Assembly: GCA_024331095.1 (NCBI GenBank)
Contig: JANDJE010000007.1
Coordinates: 17,426 to 81,425, forward strand
Length of the DNA stretch: 64,000 bases
Reading direction: 5' to 3'
Source: Nitrospira sp.
GTDB lineage: Bacteria > Nitrospirota > Nitrospiria > Nitrospirales > Nitrospiraceae
This document shows, piece after piece, positions 16,307 to 25,605 of the stretch. Below the pieces are notes generated by a model. The model was not told where the DNA came from. It ran no database searches and saw nothing but the letters and a program-made list of their open reading frames with translations. The translations under genes and the position numbers were made by a program. Positions within the stretch are counted from its first letter, which is position 1. Each line of letters begins with the position of its first letter.

Positions 16307-18136
16307 TCATGTCACGTCTGAAAGTTTCTTTCCTTCCAAGCCTCGTTTGAGTGAATCGTCCATCAGGGCGACCGACAGCGGCTTGGCTGTCTGTTCGAGC
16401 TCGGCCATGCGGGTCCGAATCGCGCGAACGTCGTCGCCTTCTTTCGCCGAGGCCAGGGCCGATACCGCCGCGCGGACGGCGGTCCGAACGTCATCGGGGA
16501 CAAGATGGCCGCCTTCCGAGAGGGACTTCTCCGTCGCAGTGAGCAACGAGCCGGCGTCGAGCCGCGCTTCGATGAGCTTGCGGGAGGCGACGTCTTCTTT
16601 GGCGAATTTGAACGACTCCTCGATCATCCGCTCCACTTCGGTCTCCGACAGGCCGTACGAGGGTTTGACCTCGATCGACTGTTGCCGGCCTGTTCGCATG
16701 TCCTTCGCGGTGACGTGCAGAATGCCGTTGGCGTCGATCAAGAACGTGACTTCGATGCGGGGCACGCCGGCCGGCAGCGGCGGGACTTTGAGCCGGAAGC
16801 GGGCGAGGCTGCGATTGTCTTTCGCCAACTCTCGTTCGCCCTGAAGAATGTGGATGTCCACGCCGGTCTGGCCGTCCGCGTAGGTGGTGAACATTTCTTT
16901 GGCGTTGGCCGGGATCGTCGTATTGCGGGGGATCAAGCAGCTCATGACGCCGCCCATTGTCTCGATACCGAGGGACAGCGGCGTGACGTCGAGCAGCAGC
17001 ATGTCGGTGGTGCCTCCGCTCAGAATGTCCGCTTGAACCGCCGCTCCGAGCGCCACGACTTCGTCGGGATTGAGATGGCAGTGCGGCTGTTTGCCGAACA
17101 GTTCCTGCACCCGCCGCCTGACCAGGGGCATGCGGGTCGATCCGCCGACCAGCACCACTTCGTCGATATGTTCGGTGGTGAGTCCCGCGTCTTTGAGCGC
17201 TGACCGGCAGGGTGCCAGCGTGCGCTCGATGATATCCGCGACCAATGATTCAAGCTGGTCGCGTGTCAGCTCCCTGGTGAAGCGGCCCCGTCCGTCGGGC
17301 AGCTCGACGGTCAGCAGCGTCTTCAGTTCGTCCGACAACCGGATCTTGGCCCGTTCCGCCTCCAGGCGGAGGGCCTGCATATGATCGGGGTAGAGGCCGA
17401 GATCGAGGTCGTAAGCGGAGCGGATTTCGTCGAGCAGCAGGTCCGCGATCCGGCGGTCGATGTCGTCGCCGCCCAAGTGGGTGTCGCCGTTCGTGGCCAG
17501 GACTTCGAAGATGCCTTGTTTCAACTTGAGGATGGAAATGTCGAATGTCCCGCCCCCGAAGTCGTATACCGCGATGGTTCCTTGTGTCTTTTCTTGAAGG
17601 CCGTAGGCGAGCGAAGCGGCGGTCGGCTCATTGATGATCCGCAAGACTTCCAGCCCGGCGATCAAGCCGGCGTCTTTGGTGGCTTGGCGCTGGCTGTCGT
17701 TGAAATAGGCCGGGACGGTGATCACCGCCTTGGTGATGTCTTCCTCCAGGTAGGCTTCGGCCCGCCGTTTCAGTTCTTTCAGAATCATCGCGGAGATCTG
17801 CGGAGGAGAATAGGTTTTGCCGTTCAACTTGATGCGGATGACGCCGCCCTGCTCGGTCAGCGTGTAGGGGAAATACGCCAATTCACCCTGCACGTCCGCA
17901 AGGCTTTTGCCCATGAATCGTTTGATGGAATAGACGGTTCGGTCCGGGCTTCGCAGCAGATGATCTTTAGCTTCGTCGCCGACGAGGAGACCGTGGTCCG
18001 TCATCGCGACGACGGAGGGCACCATGGTCCGCCCGTCGGCGCCGGGGATGACGCGGGGGACTCCCTTGTCCATGTACGCGACAAGCGAGTTGGTCGTGCC
18101 GAGATCGATGCCGACGATACGAGCCATGGTCGTCAT
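16307..18136 (-). CDS. hscA: Fe-S assembly Hsp70 chaperone HscA
   Basis: 609 residues. The nucleotide-binding domain has IVGIDLGTTNSLVAY, VITVPAYFNDSQRQATKDAG and VVLVGGSTRMPLVR; the substrate domain begins LLLDVTPLSLGIETMGG. With HscB it acts on cluster-loaded IscU, whose LPPVK motif is present in this window. The ATG at 18136 overlaps the hscB stop (ATGA), indicating translational coupling; a second ATG at 18127 gives the canonical MARIVGID start. Either is possible. Context (hscB, iscA, iscU, iscS, iscR) separates it from general DnaK. Confidence 0.94.
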   Translation of the reverse strand: MTTMARIVGIDLGTTNSLVAYMDKGVPRVIPGADGRTMVPSVVAMTDHGLLVGDEAKDHLLRSPDRTVYSIKRFMGKSLADVQGELAYFPYTLTEQGGVIRIKLNGKTYSPPQISAMILKELKRRAEAYLEEDITKAVITVPAYFNDSQRQATKDAGLIAGLEVLRIINEPTAASLAYGLQEKTQGTIAVYDFGGGTFDISILKLKQGIFEVLATNGDTHLGGDDIDRRIADLLLDEIRSAYDLDLGLYPDHMQALRLEAERAKIRLSDELKTLLTVELPDGRGRFTRELTRDQLESLVADIIERTLAPCRSALKDAGLTTEHIDEVVLVGGSTRMPLVRRRVQELFGKQPHCHLNPDEVVALGAAVQADILSGGTTDMLLLDVTPLSLGIETMGGVMSCLIPRNTTIPANAKEMFTTYADGQTGVDIHILQGERELAKDNRSLARFRLKVPPLPAGVPRIEVTFLIDANGILHVTAKDMRTGRQQSIEVKPSYGLSETEVERMIEESFKFAKEDVASRKLIEARLDAGSLLTATEKSLSEGGHLVPDDVRTAVRAAVSALASAKEGDDVRAIRTRMAELEQTAKPLSVALMDDSLKRGLEGKKLSDVT

Positions 18137-18846
18137 CCGATGGTTTCAACGAGGTCGTTGACGATGTTCTTGACGTAGGTTCGGTTCGACAGAATCTCTC
18201 GCATACGTCTGAGCAGGCGATCCCGTTCCATGCGGGCGTGGCCGTCGGCTTCGCCTCGGTCCTGAAGGGCGTCCCATTCGACGAAGAGCTTCTGAAGCTC
18301 ATCCTCCATTTCCGCTTGACGCCGTTCCAACGCTCCGCGCTCGGCTTCGAGCCGCGCGCGGAGTCGACGGCCCGTCTCGGAGGAATGATCGCCGGCCCGG
18401 TAGGCGTCGAGCGTGTCTTGCAGCTCGAGAATTTCTTCGAAGAGATCCGCGGGCGGCGACGTGCGGATGGTCTTGACCGAGCCGGCTTCCAGATCGAGAA
18501 GATATTCGGCTCGTTGAACGGGATCGCGAAGCGTGCGATAGGCGGTGTTGAGTGTCGCCGCGTTGTCGAGGCTGATCGCTTGCTCGGCCTCCGTCTTGTT
18601 GAGGTAAAAATCCGGGTGAAAGGCGCGGCTTCGTTCGTAGTACTTGGCCTCCAGGACGGCGGGATCGATGGTCAAGCGCCGCGGGAGGCCGAGGCAGGTG
18701 AAGTAGTCCGTCTCTTTCGAAACCGGTTGGACCTTCACGCACCGTTCGCAAAAGTATTCGCCGGCCACCTCGGACTGGCAATGCCAGCACATGCTTCTGG
18801 CCATCTGAACGTTGCGGGAACCGCCGCTAGGGGTAGGTTGATTCAT
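18133..18846 (-). CDS. hscB: J-domain cochaperone HscB with N-terminal zinc ribbon
   Basis: 237 residues, longer than the E. coli protein (about 171). The J domain has the essential HPD in RSRAFHPDFYLNKTEAEQ, and the C-terminal helical domain would bind IscU. The N-terminus carries two CxxC pairs (C20-WH-C23, C33-ER-C36), a zinc ribbon as in mitochondrial HSCB and absent in E. coli. A long charged insert lies around 135-190. The stop overlaps the hscA start. The ribosome site at ATG 18846 is weak; an internal ATG at residue 15 would still keep the ribbon. Confidence 0.9.
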   Translation of the reverse strand: MNQPTPSGGSRNVQMARSMCWHCQSEVAGEYFCERCVKVQPVSKETDYFTCLGLPRRLTIDPAVLEAKYYERSRAFHPDFYLNKTEAEQAISLDNAATLNTAYRTLRDPVQRAEYLLDLEAGSVKTIRTSPPADLFEEILELQDTLDAYRAGDHSSETGRRLRARLEAERGALERRQAEMEDELQKLFVEWDALQDRGEADGHARMERDRLLRRMREILSNRTYVKNIVNDLVETIG

Positions 18847-18900
18847 TGTTTATCCAAGCCGGTCTCAGGCGAACGCGCTCCGGGCCGGAGCCGAGGGGCG

Positions 18901-19257
18901 TTATGTGGAAAATGATTCTCCACACCCGCAGGTCTTGTTGGCGTTCGGATTCAGGAATTTAAAATTGCCGCCCATCAGGTCCTTCTGATAGTCGAGTTGC
19001 GTGCCTTGCAAATAGATGGCGCTTTTGGCGTCGATGATCACCTTGACGCCGTCCATCTCGATCACCTGATCGTACGGCCCGATCTTGTCGTCGAAATTGA
19101 TCGTGTAGCTGAGTCCCGAGCAGCCTCCGCCCTTGACTCCCAGGCGGAGCCCGCCGCTTTCGATGCCTTGCACGTTCATGAGTCGCTTGATTTCTTTCAA
19201 CGCGGCCTCGCTCACCGTGATGACCGGTTCCGACGTTGTGGCGTTCGAGGTATCCAT
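18901..19257 (-). CDS. iscA: A-type Fe-S carrier IscA
   Basis: 118 residues. The three ligand cysteines are conserved: Cys46 in GGGCSGLSY and Cys110/Cys112 in KTCGCGESF at the C-terminus. It holds or delivers Fe-S clusters to target proteins. AGGAG precedes the ATG. It lies between iscU (28-nt gap) and hscB (54-nt gap). The N-terminal extension of about 11 residues is Ser/Thr-rich. An ErpA-type role cannot be excluded, but position favours IscA. Confidence 0.92.
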   Translation of the reverse strand: MDTSNATTSEPVITVSEAALKEIKRLMNVQGIESGGLRLGVKGGGCSGLSYTINFDDKIGPYDQVIEMDGVKVIIDAKSAIYLQGTQLDYQKDLMGGNFKFLNPNANKTCGCGESFST

Positions 19258-19284
19258 AGGCGCGCTCCTTTTTCTCTCTGATGA

Positions 19285-19689
19285 TTATTGAGCCGATCCC
19301 GTTCCCGTCTTGGATCCCGCCTTTTTCTGGTAATCCGCCAGCGCGGCCTTGATGGCGTCTTCCGCCAGCACGGAACAATGGATCTTCACCGGCGGGAGGT
19401 TCAACTCCTGGACGATGTCCGTGTTCTTGATTTGTTCGGCTTCTTCGATCGTCTTGCCCTTGAGCCACTCGGTGGCCAGGCTGGAGCTGGCAATGGCCGA
19501 GCCGCAGCCGAACGTTTTGAACTTGGCGTCCACGATCCGATCGTTCTGGACCTTGATTTGCAACTTCATGACGTCGCCGCATTCCGGAGCTCCGACCATG
19601 CCGGTTCCGACGCCCTCTTCGTCCTTGCCGAAAGATCCCATGTTGCGGGGATTGTTGAAGTGGTCGACGACTTTATCGCTATAGGCCAT
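19285..19689 (-). CDS. iscU: Fe-S scaffold protein IscU
   Basis: 134 residues. The cluster ligands are Cys37 (APECGDVM, with Asp39), Cys62 (FGCGSAIA) and Cys105. The HscA-recognition motif LPPVK is at 99-103. IscU builds [2Fe-2S] clusters with sulfur from IscS and hands them on with HscA/HscB help. GGAGGA lies just before the ATG. The C-terminal tail (KKAGSKTGTGSAQ) is slightly extended. Confidence 0.96.
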   Translation of the reverse strand: MAYSDKVVDHFNNPRNMGSFGKDEEGVGTGMVGAPECGDVMKLQIKVQNDRIVDAKFKTFGCGSAIASSSLATEWLKGKTIEEAEQIKNTDIVQELNLPPVKIHCSVLAEDAIKAALADYQKKAGSKTGTGSAQ

Positions 19690-19717
19690 AGAATCCTCCT
19701 TCGACTGTCTTTGTCGT

Positions 19718-20935
19718 TCAATGTGCAGCCCACTGCACGGATTTCAGGTCGATGCCTTCCTTTGCCATCTCGTAGAGCGGAGACATTTCCCGCAGTCTGG
19801 TCACGACCTCGATCACTTTCTTAATGGCGTAGTCGATTTCCTCGTCGGTGTTGAAGCGCCCAAGGCCGAAGCGGATGGACGAGTGCGCCAGCTCCGTCCC
19901 GACGCCCAAGGCGCGCAGTACGTACGACGGCTCCAACGTCGCCGACGTGCAAGCCGAGCCCGATGAGAGCGCGATGTCTTTCATGCCCATCAGCAACGAT
20001 TCACCCTCGACGTAGGCGAAGGAAATATTGAGGTTGCCCGGCAACCGCTCGGTGGGGTGGCCGTTCAAATAGCTTTCCTCCAATGCGTTCATGATCTCGG
20101 TTTGGAGCCGGTCGCGCATGGCGGCGATGCGCGGCGCTTCCGTCGCCATTTCCGCTCCGCACAGCTCGCAAGCCTTGCCGAAGCCCACGATCAAGGGAAC
20201 CGGCAGGGTGCCGGATCTCATCCCTCGTTCGTGTCCGCCGCCGTCCATCTGAGGCACGAGCCTTACGCGCGGATTCTTCTTTCTCACGTACAGGGCGCCG
20301 ACTCCTTTGGGACCGTAAATCTTATGGGCTGAGAACGACATCAGGTCGATTCCCATGGCCTGGACGTCCACCGGAATCTTGCCGACGCCCTGCGTGGCGT
20401 CGCAATGGAATAACACGCCCTTGGCCTTCGCGATTTTCCCGATTTCGGCAACGGGGTTGATCGTGCCGATCTCGTTGTTGGCCAGCATGACGGAAATCAA
20501 AATGGTCTTATCCGTGATCGCGTTCCGCACGTCGTCGGGGTTGACCATCCCGTACTTGTCGACCGGCAGGTAGGTGACCGTCGCCAAACCCTTGGCCTCC
20601 AGCGATTTGGCCGTATCCAAGACGGCCCGATGTTCCGTGGACGACGTGATGATATGGGTCCCCTTCTCGCGATACATTTCCAGCACGCCCTTGAGCGCCA
20701 GGTTGTCGGATTCGGTGGCGCCGCTGGTGAAGACGATTTCCTTGGCGTCGGCGTTGATCAGTTTGGCGATGTGTTTGCGGGCCTGTTCCACTGCTTCTTC
20801 CGCTTCCCACCCGAATGCGTGATTGCGGCTCGCGGCGTTGCCGAATTTTTCGGTGAAATAAGGAAGCATGGCCTCCAGGACCCTGGGGTCCATCGGCGTG
20901 GTCGAATGGTTATCAAGGAAAATCGGAAGCTTCAT
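19718..20935 (-). CDS. iscS: Cysteine desulfurase IscS
   Basis: 405 residues, the standard IscS length. N-terminus [23 protein letters not shown]-binding lysine in [14 protein letters not shown], mobile-loop cysteine in [17 protein letters not shown]. It removes sulfur from cysteine for Fe-S clusters and tRNA thiolation. ATG 20935 overlaps the iscR stop (ATGA) and has GGAAGGAG upstream. The open frame continues further upstream but has no homology to the family. Confidence 0.96.
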   Translation of the reverse strand: MKLPIFLDNHSTTPMDPRVLEAMLPYFTEKFGNAASRNHAFGWEAEEAVEQARKHIAKLINADAKEIVFTSGATESDNLALKGVLEMYREKGTHIITSSTEHRAVLDTAKSLEAKGLATVTYLPVDKYGMVNPDDVRNAITDKTILISVMLANNEIGTINPVAEIGKIAKAKGVLFHCDATQGVGKIPVDVQAMGIDLMSFSAHKIYGPKGVGALYVRKKNPRVRLVPQMDGGGHERGMRSGTLPVPLIVGFGKACELCGAEMATEAPRIAAMRDRLQTEIMNALEESYLNGHPTERLPGNLNISFAYVEGESLLMGMKDIALSSGSACTSATLEPSYVLRALGVGTELAHSSIRFGLGRFNTDEEIDYAIKKVIEVVTRLREMSPLYEMAKEGIDLKSVQWAAH

Positions 20936-21405
20936 CGGTTGACTCCTTCCGCTGACGGCGACTGAATCGTGATGAGCGGCGTTCCGCTCAGCATGTCTTG
21001 CAAGGTCATGTTGTTGAGCAATTGATAAATGCTGTCTTGGATCTTGAGCAACGGCGTGCGGATGTTGCAATGTTCCCGCTGCATGCACAACTCTCCGGTT
21101 TTCTCATGGGAACAGTCGGTCAGGCCCAACGGGCCCTCGATGCTTTCGAGAATCTGCGCGATCGTGATGTGCCTCGCGCTTCTGGCCAGCAGATACCCTC
21201 CCTTGGGACCGTTATGGCTTTCGATCATGCCGTTTTTGGAGAGGGTCTGAAGCACCTTGGCCAACAGCTCCAGAGGGATATTGTACTCTTCGGCAATCTC
21301 CTTGGTGTTGACGACGCGACCCGGTGTCACATCGCCGAACTGAACGGAGGCAATGTGTTGAAGGGCCATCAGCGCATAATCAGCTTTTTTGGAAAGTTTC
21401 AGCAT
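20932..21405 (-). CDS. iscR: Rrf2-family regulator IscR
   Basis: 157 residues starting [16 protein letters not shown], typical of Rrf2 proteins. A winged-helix domain is followed by three cysteines in [17 protein letters not shown] that would hold an Fe-S cluster; the spacing (x8, x5) differs slightly from E. coli IscR. It would repress the isc genes when clusters are sufficient. I prefer ATG 21405, which has an AGAGAG site; ATG 21423 adds six residues without a site. An inverted repeat at 21429-21451 directly upstream is the likely operator. Confidence 0.92.
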   Translation of the reverse strand: MLKLSKKADYALMALQHIASVQFGDVTPGRVVNTKEIAEEYNIPLELLAKVLQTLSKNGMIESHNGPKGGYLLARSARHITIAQILESIEGPLGLTDCSHEKTGELCMQREHCNIRTPLLKIQDSIYQLLNNMTLQDMLSGTPLITIQSPSAEGVNR

Positions 21406-21412
21406 CTCTCTA

Positions 21413-21442
21413 TTGCCGATCATTTAAATCGGAGACTATAAT
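21413..21442 (+). promoter_or_regulatory. Candidate ferredoxin promoter
   Basis: TTGCCG (21413-21418), 18 nt, then a perfect TATAAT (21437-21442) that lies inside the candidate IscR operator. Binding there would block this promoter. The -35 box is weak. Confidence 0.4.
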
Positions 21443-21451
21443 GATCTCCGA
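21429..21451. promoter_or_regulatory. Candidate IscR/Rrf2 operator
   Basis: Perfect inverted repeat TCGGAGA-N9-TCTCCGA between iscR and the divergent ferredoxin gene. It lies about 10-30 nt downstream of the likely iscR transcription start and overlaps the plus-strand TATAAT, so one protein could control both directions. Confidence 0.6.
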
Positions 21452-21468
21452 CCACATGAGTCGCATTT

Positions 21469-21498
21469 AAAGTAGCATGGAGGGACAAACCCTGTCAA
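21469..21498 (-). promoter_or_regulatory. Candidate isc operon promoter
   Basis: Minus-strand TTGACA (21498-21493), 18 nt, TACTTT (21474-21469), about 65 nt before the iscR start. The -35 box is perfect. Confidence 0.55.
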
Positions 21499-21553
21499 CG
21501 AGGTGTTGAACGTATTATTTCAGCCATTTTTAATTTTAGAGGAAGGATCGACA

Positions 21554-21970
21554 ATGGGCGGAACAAACCCCTACATAGAGAAGGCCGACTATAAACTGCC
21601 GACAACGAGTTACACCGTCACGTTTGTTCATCCGGGGCGGACCATCACAAAGGTGATGGTGGACCCGGCGAAAATCCCCTACGGCTCGACGGGGCTTCCC
21701 GGAAGCATTCTTGACATTGCGATGGGAAACGGCGTGGATTTAGAACACGTGTGCGGTGGGGTCTGCGCCTGCTCGACGTGTCATGTGATCGTCAAGCAGG
21801 GGTTGGCGAGTTGCAACGAAGGGACGGATGACGAGTTCGATCAGCTTGAGGAAGCGCCGATGACCACGCTGCAATCTCGATTGGGGTGCCAATGTGTTCC
21901 CGACGGCACGCAAGACGTCATCGTGGAGATTCCGGCCGTCAATAAGAATCTTGTTCGCGAGGGCCATTAA
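21554..21970 (+). CDS. fdx: [2Fe-2S] ferredoxin, isc type
   Basis: 138 residues. Cluster motif Cys67-x5-Cys73-x2-Cys76 in HVCGGVCACSTCHV and a fourth ligand at Cys112 or Cys114 in LGCQC, the adrenodoxin/Isc ferredoxin arrangement. The extra cysteines at 71 and 112/114 are common in this group. It donates electrons during cluster assembly. ATG 21554 has GGAAGG upstream. The gene is divergent from iscR rather than between hscA and iscX as in E. coli, and the reductase-like gene follows it head-on. Confidence 0.9.
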   Translation: MGGTNPYIEKADYKLPTTSYTVTFVHPGRTITKVMVDPAKIPYGSTGLPGSILDIAMGNGVDLEHVCGGVCACSTCHVIVKQGLASCNEGTDDEFDQLEEAPMTTLQSRLGCQCVPDGTQDVIVEIPAVNKNLVREGH

Positions 21971-22002
21971 AAACTCAGTTATCCCGGATCGCGATCAAGA
22001 CT

Positions 22003-22704
22003 CTAGCCGTAGCTTTCTACCTTGATCTCCTTCCGCTGATATCCCGCTTCGATCAAGTACTGTCGGAGAGGATGAACGAACGCTTTTGTTCCACAGAGCA
22101 GAGGAACGGCTTTAGATTTGTCGGGGAGTAAAGAAGGCAACGCGTCGGTGACCAATGTCACGGCGGCTTCTTCAGTGGGAGTCACCAACGGCAAATACTG
22201 AAAAGACGGTCGGGTCAGGGCAAGAGAGAGCAATTCGGCGTGATACAACCGTTCGTCTTCCGTCGGTCCCACCGCGATAAGAAAAATCGGCGTAGGATCG
22301 CGAGCCGTCTCCAGAGCCTTTATCATGCAATGGATGGGAACGAGGCCGGTGTAGCGGGTGATGCAGAGCAGGGGGCGATCCAGCGGTTGTGGCAAGACGA
22401 ATTTTCCATGAGGTCCTGAAAGGGTGACCCTGTCGCCGGCTCGAAGCTGGTAGAGATAGTCGGACCCCAATCCTTGCGGTACGCGGTCGAACACCAGCGT
22501 CAATTCGCCGGACGACGACATCGGCTCGGCCATGGAATAGGCGCGGTTCAGCGGAGGATGGGGGCCGACCGGCAATTTGAGAGAGACCCATTGGCCGGGC
22601 AAGAAATCGAGTTTGTATTGTTGGGGGAGCAAAACGAGCTGGCGGACATTGGGAGTAACGTCGGTGACGGACAGCACGGTGGCCGGTTGGATGGCTTCGG
22701 TCAT
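22003..22704 (-). CDS. Ferredoxin/flavodoxin reductase-like FAD protein
   Basis: 233 residues of the ferredoxin-NADP reductase fold. An FAD-binding beta-barrel contains NRAYSMAEP (the RxYS motif) and GPHGKFVLP. The nucleotide domain is less typical: ITRYTGLVPIHCMIKAL stands where GTGxxP is expected, and CGTKAFVHPLRQYL where the CG motif sits. It could pass electrons to the neighbouring ferredoxin. Because the pyridine-nucleotide motif is altered, the electron donor is uncertain. AGAGG precedes ATG 22704. It converges on fdx with a 32-nt gap. Confidence 0.78.
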   Translation of the reverse strand: MTEAIQPATVLSVTDVTPNVRQLVLLPQQYKLDFLPGQWVSLKLPVGPHPPLNRAYSMAEPMSSSGELTLVFDRVPQGLGSDYLYQLRAGDRVTLSGPHGKFVLPQPLDRPLLCITRYTGLVPIHCMIKALETARDPTPIFLIAVGPTEDERLYHAELLSLALTRPSFQYLPLVTPTEEAAVTLVTDALPSLLPDKSKAVPLLCGTKAFVHPLRQYLIEAGYQRKEIKVESYG

Positions 22705-22849
22705 GATGCCTCTGAGGGAGTCTTCTTATCAGAGGGGCGGACGAGAAGAAAAGTGCGGGAGCGCGACCGTCCTGTACAGACCGTTTCGCTCCATGCTATA
22801 GACGCTGTCACGTGTCGAGACGACAGTCGGTGAGCCGAGGAGTCAAGAG

Positions 22850-24271
22850 ATGGCCAAGGTCCGTGTTCGATTTGCTCCTAGTCCGACGGGCTTTCTCCAT
22901 ATCGGCGGAGTCCGGACGGCGCTGTTCAATTGGCTGTATGCTCGCCAGCAAGGGGGGACGTTTATTTTGCGCATTGAAGATACGGATCAAAGCCGCTCGA
23001 CCGAAGAGTCGATCCAGGCCATCCTGGAAGGCATGCAATGGGTCGGACTCGATTGGGACGAGGGGCCGTTTCGACAAACCGAGCGGATGGACCTCTATCG
23101 GAACTATGCGCTCATGCTCCTGGAAAAGGGCCAGGCCTACTGGTGCGTGTGCAAGCCGGAAGAACTGGAGGCGCGCCGAAAGGAAGCAGAGGCCAAGGGC
23201 CTGTCCCCTCGTTATGACGGCCGCTGTCGCGAGCGGGGCATCACACGGCCTACCTCGGAGGCGGCATTGCGGTTCAAGGCGCCGCAGTCGGGACAGACTC
23301 TAGTGGACGACCTGATCAAGGGGACGGTCGTGTTTGACAATGCGGTGCTGGATGATGTGATCATCCTGCGGTCCAACGGGTACCCGACCTATAATTTTTC
23401 GGTCGTCGTCGATGACGCGTTGATGGGAATCACCCACGTCGTGCGCGGGGACGACCATCTGACCAACACGCCGCGCCAGGTGCCCATCTTTCAGGCGCTC
23501 GGGTTCCCCGTGCCTCGCTTCGGCCACTTGCCCATGATTCTCGGTTCGGATAAGACGAGGCTGTCGAAACGGCACGGCGCGACATCCATCATGGCCTATA
23601 AAGACATGGGATACCTGCCGGAGGCCATGATCAATTATCTGGCTCGTCTCGGGTGGTCCTACGGCGATCAAGAACTCTTTACCCGCGAAGAGCTGATCCG
23701 GAAGTTCTCATGGGACCATGTGCAAAAATCGGCGGCGGTCTTTAATCCGGACAAGTTACTCTGGATGAACGCCGAATACATCAAAACCAGTTCGCCCGAA
23801 CGAGTCGCCACCCTGTTGGTTCCTTTTTTGGAACAGGCCGGTCTGGGAGAGCAGGTCAAGCAGGCCTCGGCTGACTGGCTGGCTCAACTGGTGGTTCTGG
23901 TCAGGGAGCGGACCAAGACGCTGGTCGAGATGGTCGAGTGGGTCAAACCCTATTTCGGACGGTCGGTCACGTATGAGGAGGAGGCGGCGAACAAGTTTCT
24001 TACGCCGACTATTGTCCCGGTTTTGAACCGGCTGATCGAGCGATTCTCCGCCTTTCCCCGGTTTTCCAAAACCGAGTGGGAACAGTGCTTCAAGCAACTT
24101 GTCCAAGAGGAAGGGATAAAAATGGGGCAGCTTGCCCAACCGGTCCGTGTCGCGCTCACCGGTCGATCCGCCAGTCCGGGGTTGTTCGAGGTGATGGAGG
24201 TGTTGGGGAGAGAGCGGGTCCTGTGGCGGCTTCAGCAGGGAGCGGAACGAGCGAAAGAAGGCCAGGCTTGA
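22850..24271 (+). CDS. gltX: Glutamyl-tRNA synthetase
   Basis: 473 residues, class Ib synthetase. RFAPSPTGFLHIGGVRTAL carries the HIGH motif as HIGG (17-20), and DKTRLSKRHGA is the KMSKS equivalent. It charges tRNA-Glu with glutamate. A separate GlnRS is encoded at 25963-27663, so this enzyme can be the discriminating form. The ATG follows GAGGAGTCAAGAG. Two tRNA-Gln genes start 37 bp after the stop and may be on the same transcript; tRNA-Glu is 5 kb away. Confidence 0.95.
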   Translation: MAKVRVRFAPSPTGFLHIGGVRTALFNWLYARQQGGTFILRIEDTDQSRSTEESIQAILEGMQWVGLDWDEGPFRQTERMDLYRNYALMLLEKGQAYWCVCKPEELEARRKEAEAKGLSPRYDGRCRERGITRPTSEAALRFKAPQSGQTLVDDLIKGTVVFDNAVLDDVIILRSNGYPTYNFSVVVDDALMGITHVVRGDDHLTNTPRQVPIFQALGFPVPRFGHLPMILGSDKTRLSKRHGATSIMAYKDMGYLPEAMINYLARLGWSYGDQELFTREELIRKFSWDHVQKSAAVFNPDKLLWMNAEYIKTSSPERVATLLVPFLEQAGLGEQVKQASADWLAQLVVLVRERTKTLVEMVEWVKPYFGRSVTYEEEAANKFLTPTIVPVLNRLIERFSAFPRFSKTEWEQCFKQLVQEEGIKMGQLAQPVRVALTGRSASPGLFEVMEVLGRERVLWRLQQGAERAKEGQA

Positions 24272-24307
24272 CGGACCACGGCCTCCTATATTACGGTGAG
24301 CCTCGGT

Positions 24308-24381
24308 TGGGGGATCGTCTAGCGGTAGGACGTCAGACTCTGGATCTGACTACCTAGGTTCGATTCCTAGTCCCCCAGCCA
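24308..24381 (+). tRNA. tRNA-Gln (CTG)
   Basis: TGGGGGA pairs with TCCCCCA in the acceptor stem, discriminator G, CCA encoded. The anticodon loop CTCTGGA gives anticodon CUG. The T-arm TAGGTTCGATTCCTA is canonical. The D-arm and T-arm are shared with the next tRNA gene. Confidence 0.95.
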
Positions 24382-24431
24382 ATCATCAAAGAAAGCGTTC
24401 GGCTTCACCCTCGTAGCGACATCAACGACGC

Positions 24432-24505
24432 TGGGGGATCGTCTAGCGGTAGGACGCCAGCCTTTGGAGCTGGCTACCTAGGTTCGATTCCTAGTCCCCC
24501 AGCCA
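24432..24505 (+). tRNA. tRNA-Gln (TTG)
   Basis: Same body as the preceding tRNA, with anticodon loop CTTTGGA (anticodon UUG) in a GC-richer stem (CCAGC/GCTGG). CCA is encoded. The 50-bp spacer shows no promoter or terminator, so the pair is probably one transcript. Confidence 0.95.
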
Positions 24506-24561
24506 TTTCTTCTCAGTCGCTCGCTTGCCGCCTCCGGGTCGGAGCTTCCTGACGACAAAGC

Positions 24562-25605
24562 TCACGACAAGGATGCGATATCGATGACGAATCGAAACCG
24601 CACGTCACCCTTCAGGACCCGTTCATAGGCTTCGTTGACCTGCTGGACCGGAATCACTTCCACGTCGGCTTCGACGGCCTGACTCGCGCAAAAATCAAGC
24701 ATCTCTTGGGTCTCACGAATTCCGCCGATGACGGATCCGGCGAGCCGGCGCCGGTTGAGAATCAGAGCAAACGGGTGAAGCGGCATGGGTTTGTCCGGCA
24801 CCCCGACCAAGATCATCGTGCCGTCGGTTTTGAGCAGGTTGAGATAGGCGTTGTAATCGTGCGGCGCGGAAACCGTATCGAGAATAAAATCGAAGCGCCG
24901 TTGCAGTTTGGCGAAGGTCCGTGGATCGGAGGTCACGGCAAAGTCGGATGCGCCCAACCGTTCGGCGTCCTTGCGTTTTCCTTCCGACGTGCTGAGCACG
25001 ACGGTTTCGATGCCGAGTGCTTTGGCGAGTTTGACCGCCATGTGGCCCAACCCGCCTAATCCGACCACGGCGAGCTTGTGATATTTACCGATGCCCCAAT
25101 GTCGCAGCGGAGAGTACGTCGTAATGCCGGCGCAGAGCAACGGCGCGGCGCCGGCGGCCGATAAAGAAGCGGGCACGCGCAGGACGTACTGTTCGTCCAC
25201 CACGATCCGGGTCGAGTAGCCTCCCTGAGTGATCCGTCCGTCGCGGTCACGGCCGCTGTAGGTCAGCACCATGCCCGCTTCGCAGTACTGCTCCAGTCCT
25301 TCCCGGCAGGCGGTGCAGGTTCGGCAGGAGTCCACGAAACAGCCGACTCCCGCTCGATCGCCGACTTTGAATTTCGTAACGGCCGGTCCCACGCCGGTGA
25401 CGGTGCCGATGATTTCGTGGCCCGGTACCATGGGAAACAGCGACCCGCCCCATTCGTTGCGGGCTTGATGGATGTCGGAATGGCAAATGCCGCAGTGGCT
25501 GATGGCGATCAACACATCATGGTCACCGACGGCACGTCGCTCAAACGAGAAGGGTTGCAAGGGCGCTTTGGCGGTCAGGGCTGCATAGCCTTTGGCGGGG
25601 AGCAT
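24562..25605 (-). CDS. Zinc-dependent alcohol dehydrogenase (YahK/CAD type)
   Basis: 347 residues, medium-chain dehydrogenase. Catalytic zinc site: SHCGICHSDIHQARNEWG and VPGHEIIGTV. Structural zinc cysteines: FVDSCRTCTACREGLEQYC. NAD(P) site: VVGLGGLGHMAVKLAKALG. It interconverts alcohols and aldehydes, usually with NADPH in this subgroup; the substrate is unknown. ATG 25605 is set by an excellent AAGGAGGT ribosome site. No operon partner. Confidence 0.92.
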   Translation of the reverse strand: MLPAKGYAALTAKAPLQPFSFERRAVGDHDVLIAISHCGICHSDIHQARNEWGGSLFPMVPGHEIIGTVTGVGPAVTKFKVGDRAGVGCFVDSCRTCTACREGLEQYCEAGMVLTYSGRDRDGRITQGGYSTRIVVDEQYVLRVPASLSAAGAAPLLCAGITTYSPLRHWGIGKYHKLAVVGLGGLGHMAVKLAKALGIETVVLSTSEGKRKDAERLGASDFAVTSDPRTFAKLQRRFDFILDTVSAPHDYNAYLNLLKTDGTMILVGVPDKPMPLHPFALILNRRRLAGSVIGGIRETQEMLDFCASQAVEADVEVIPVQQVNEAYERVLKGDVRFRFVIDIASLS

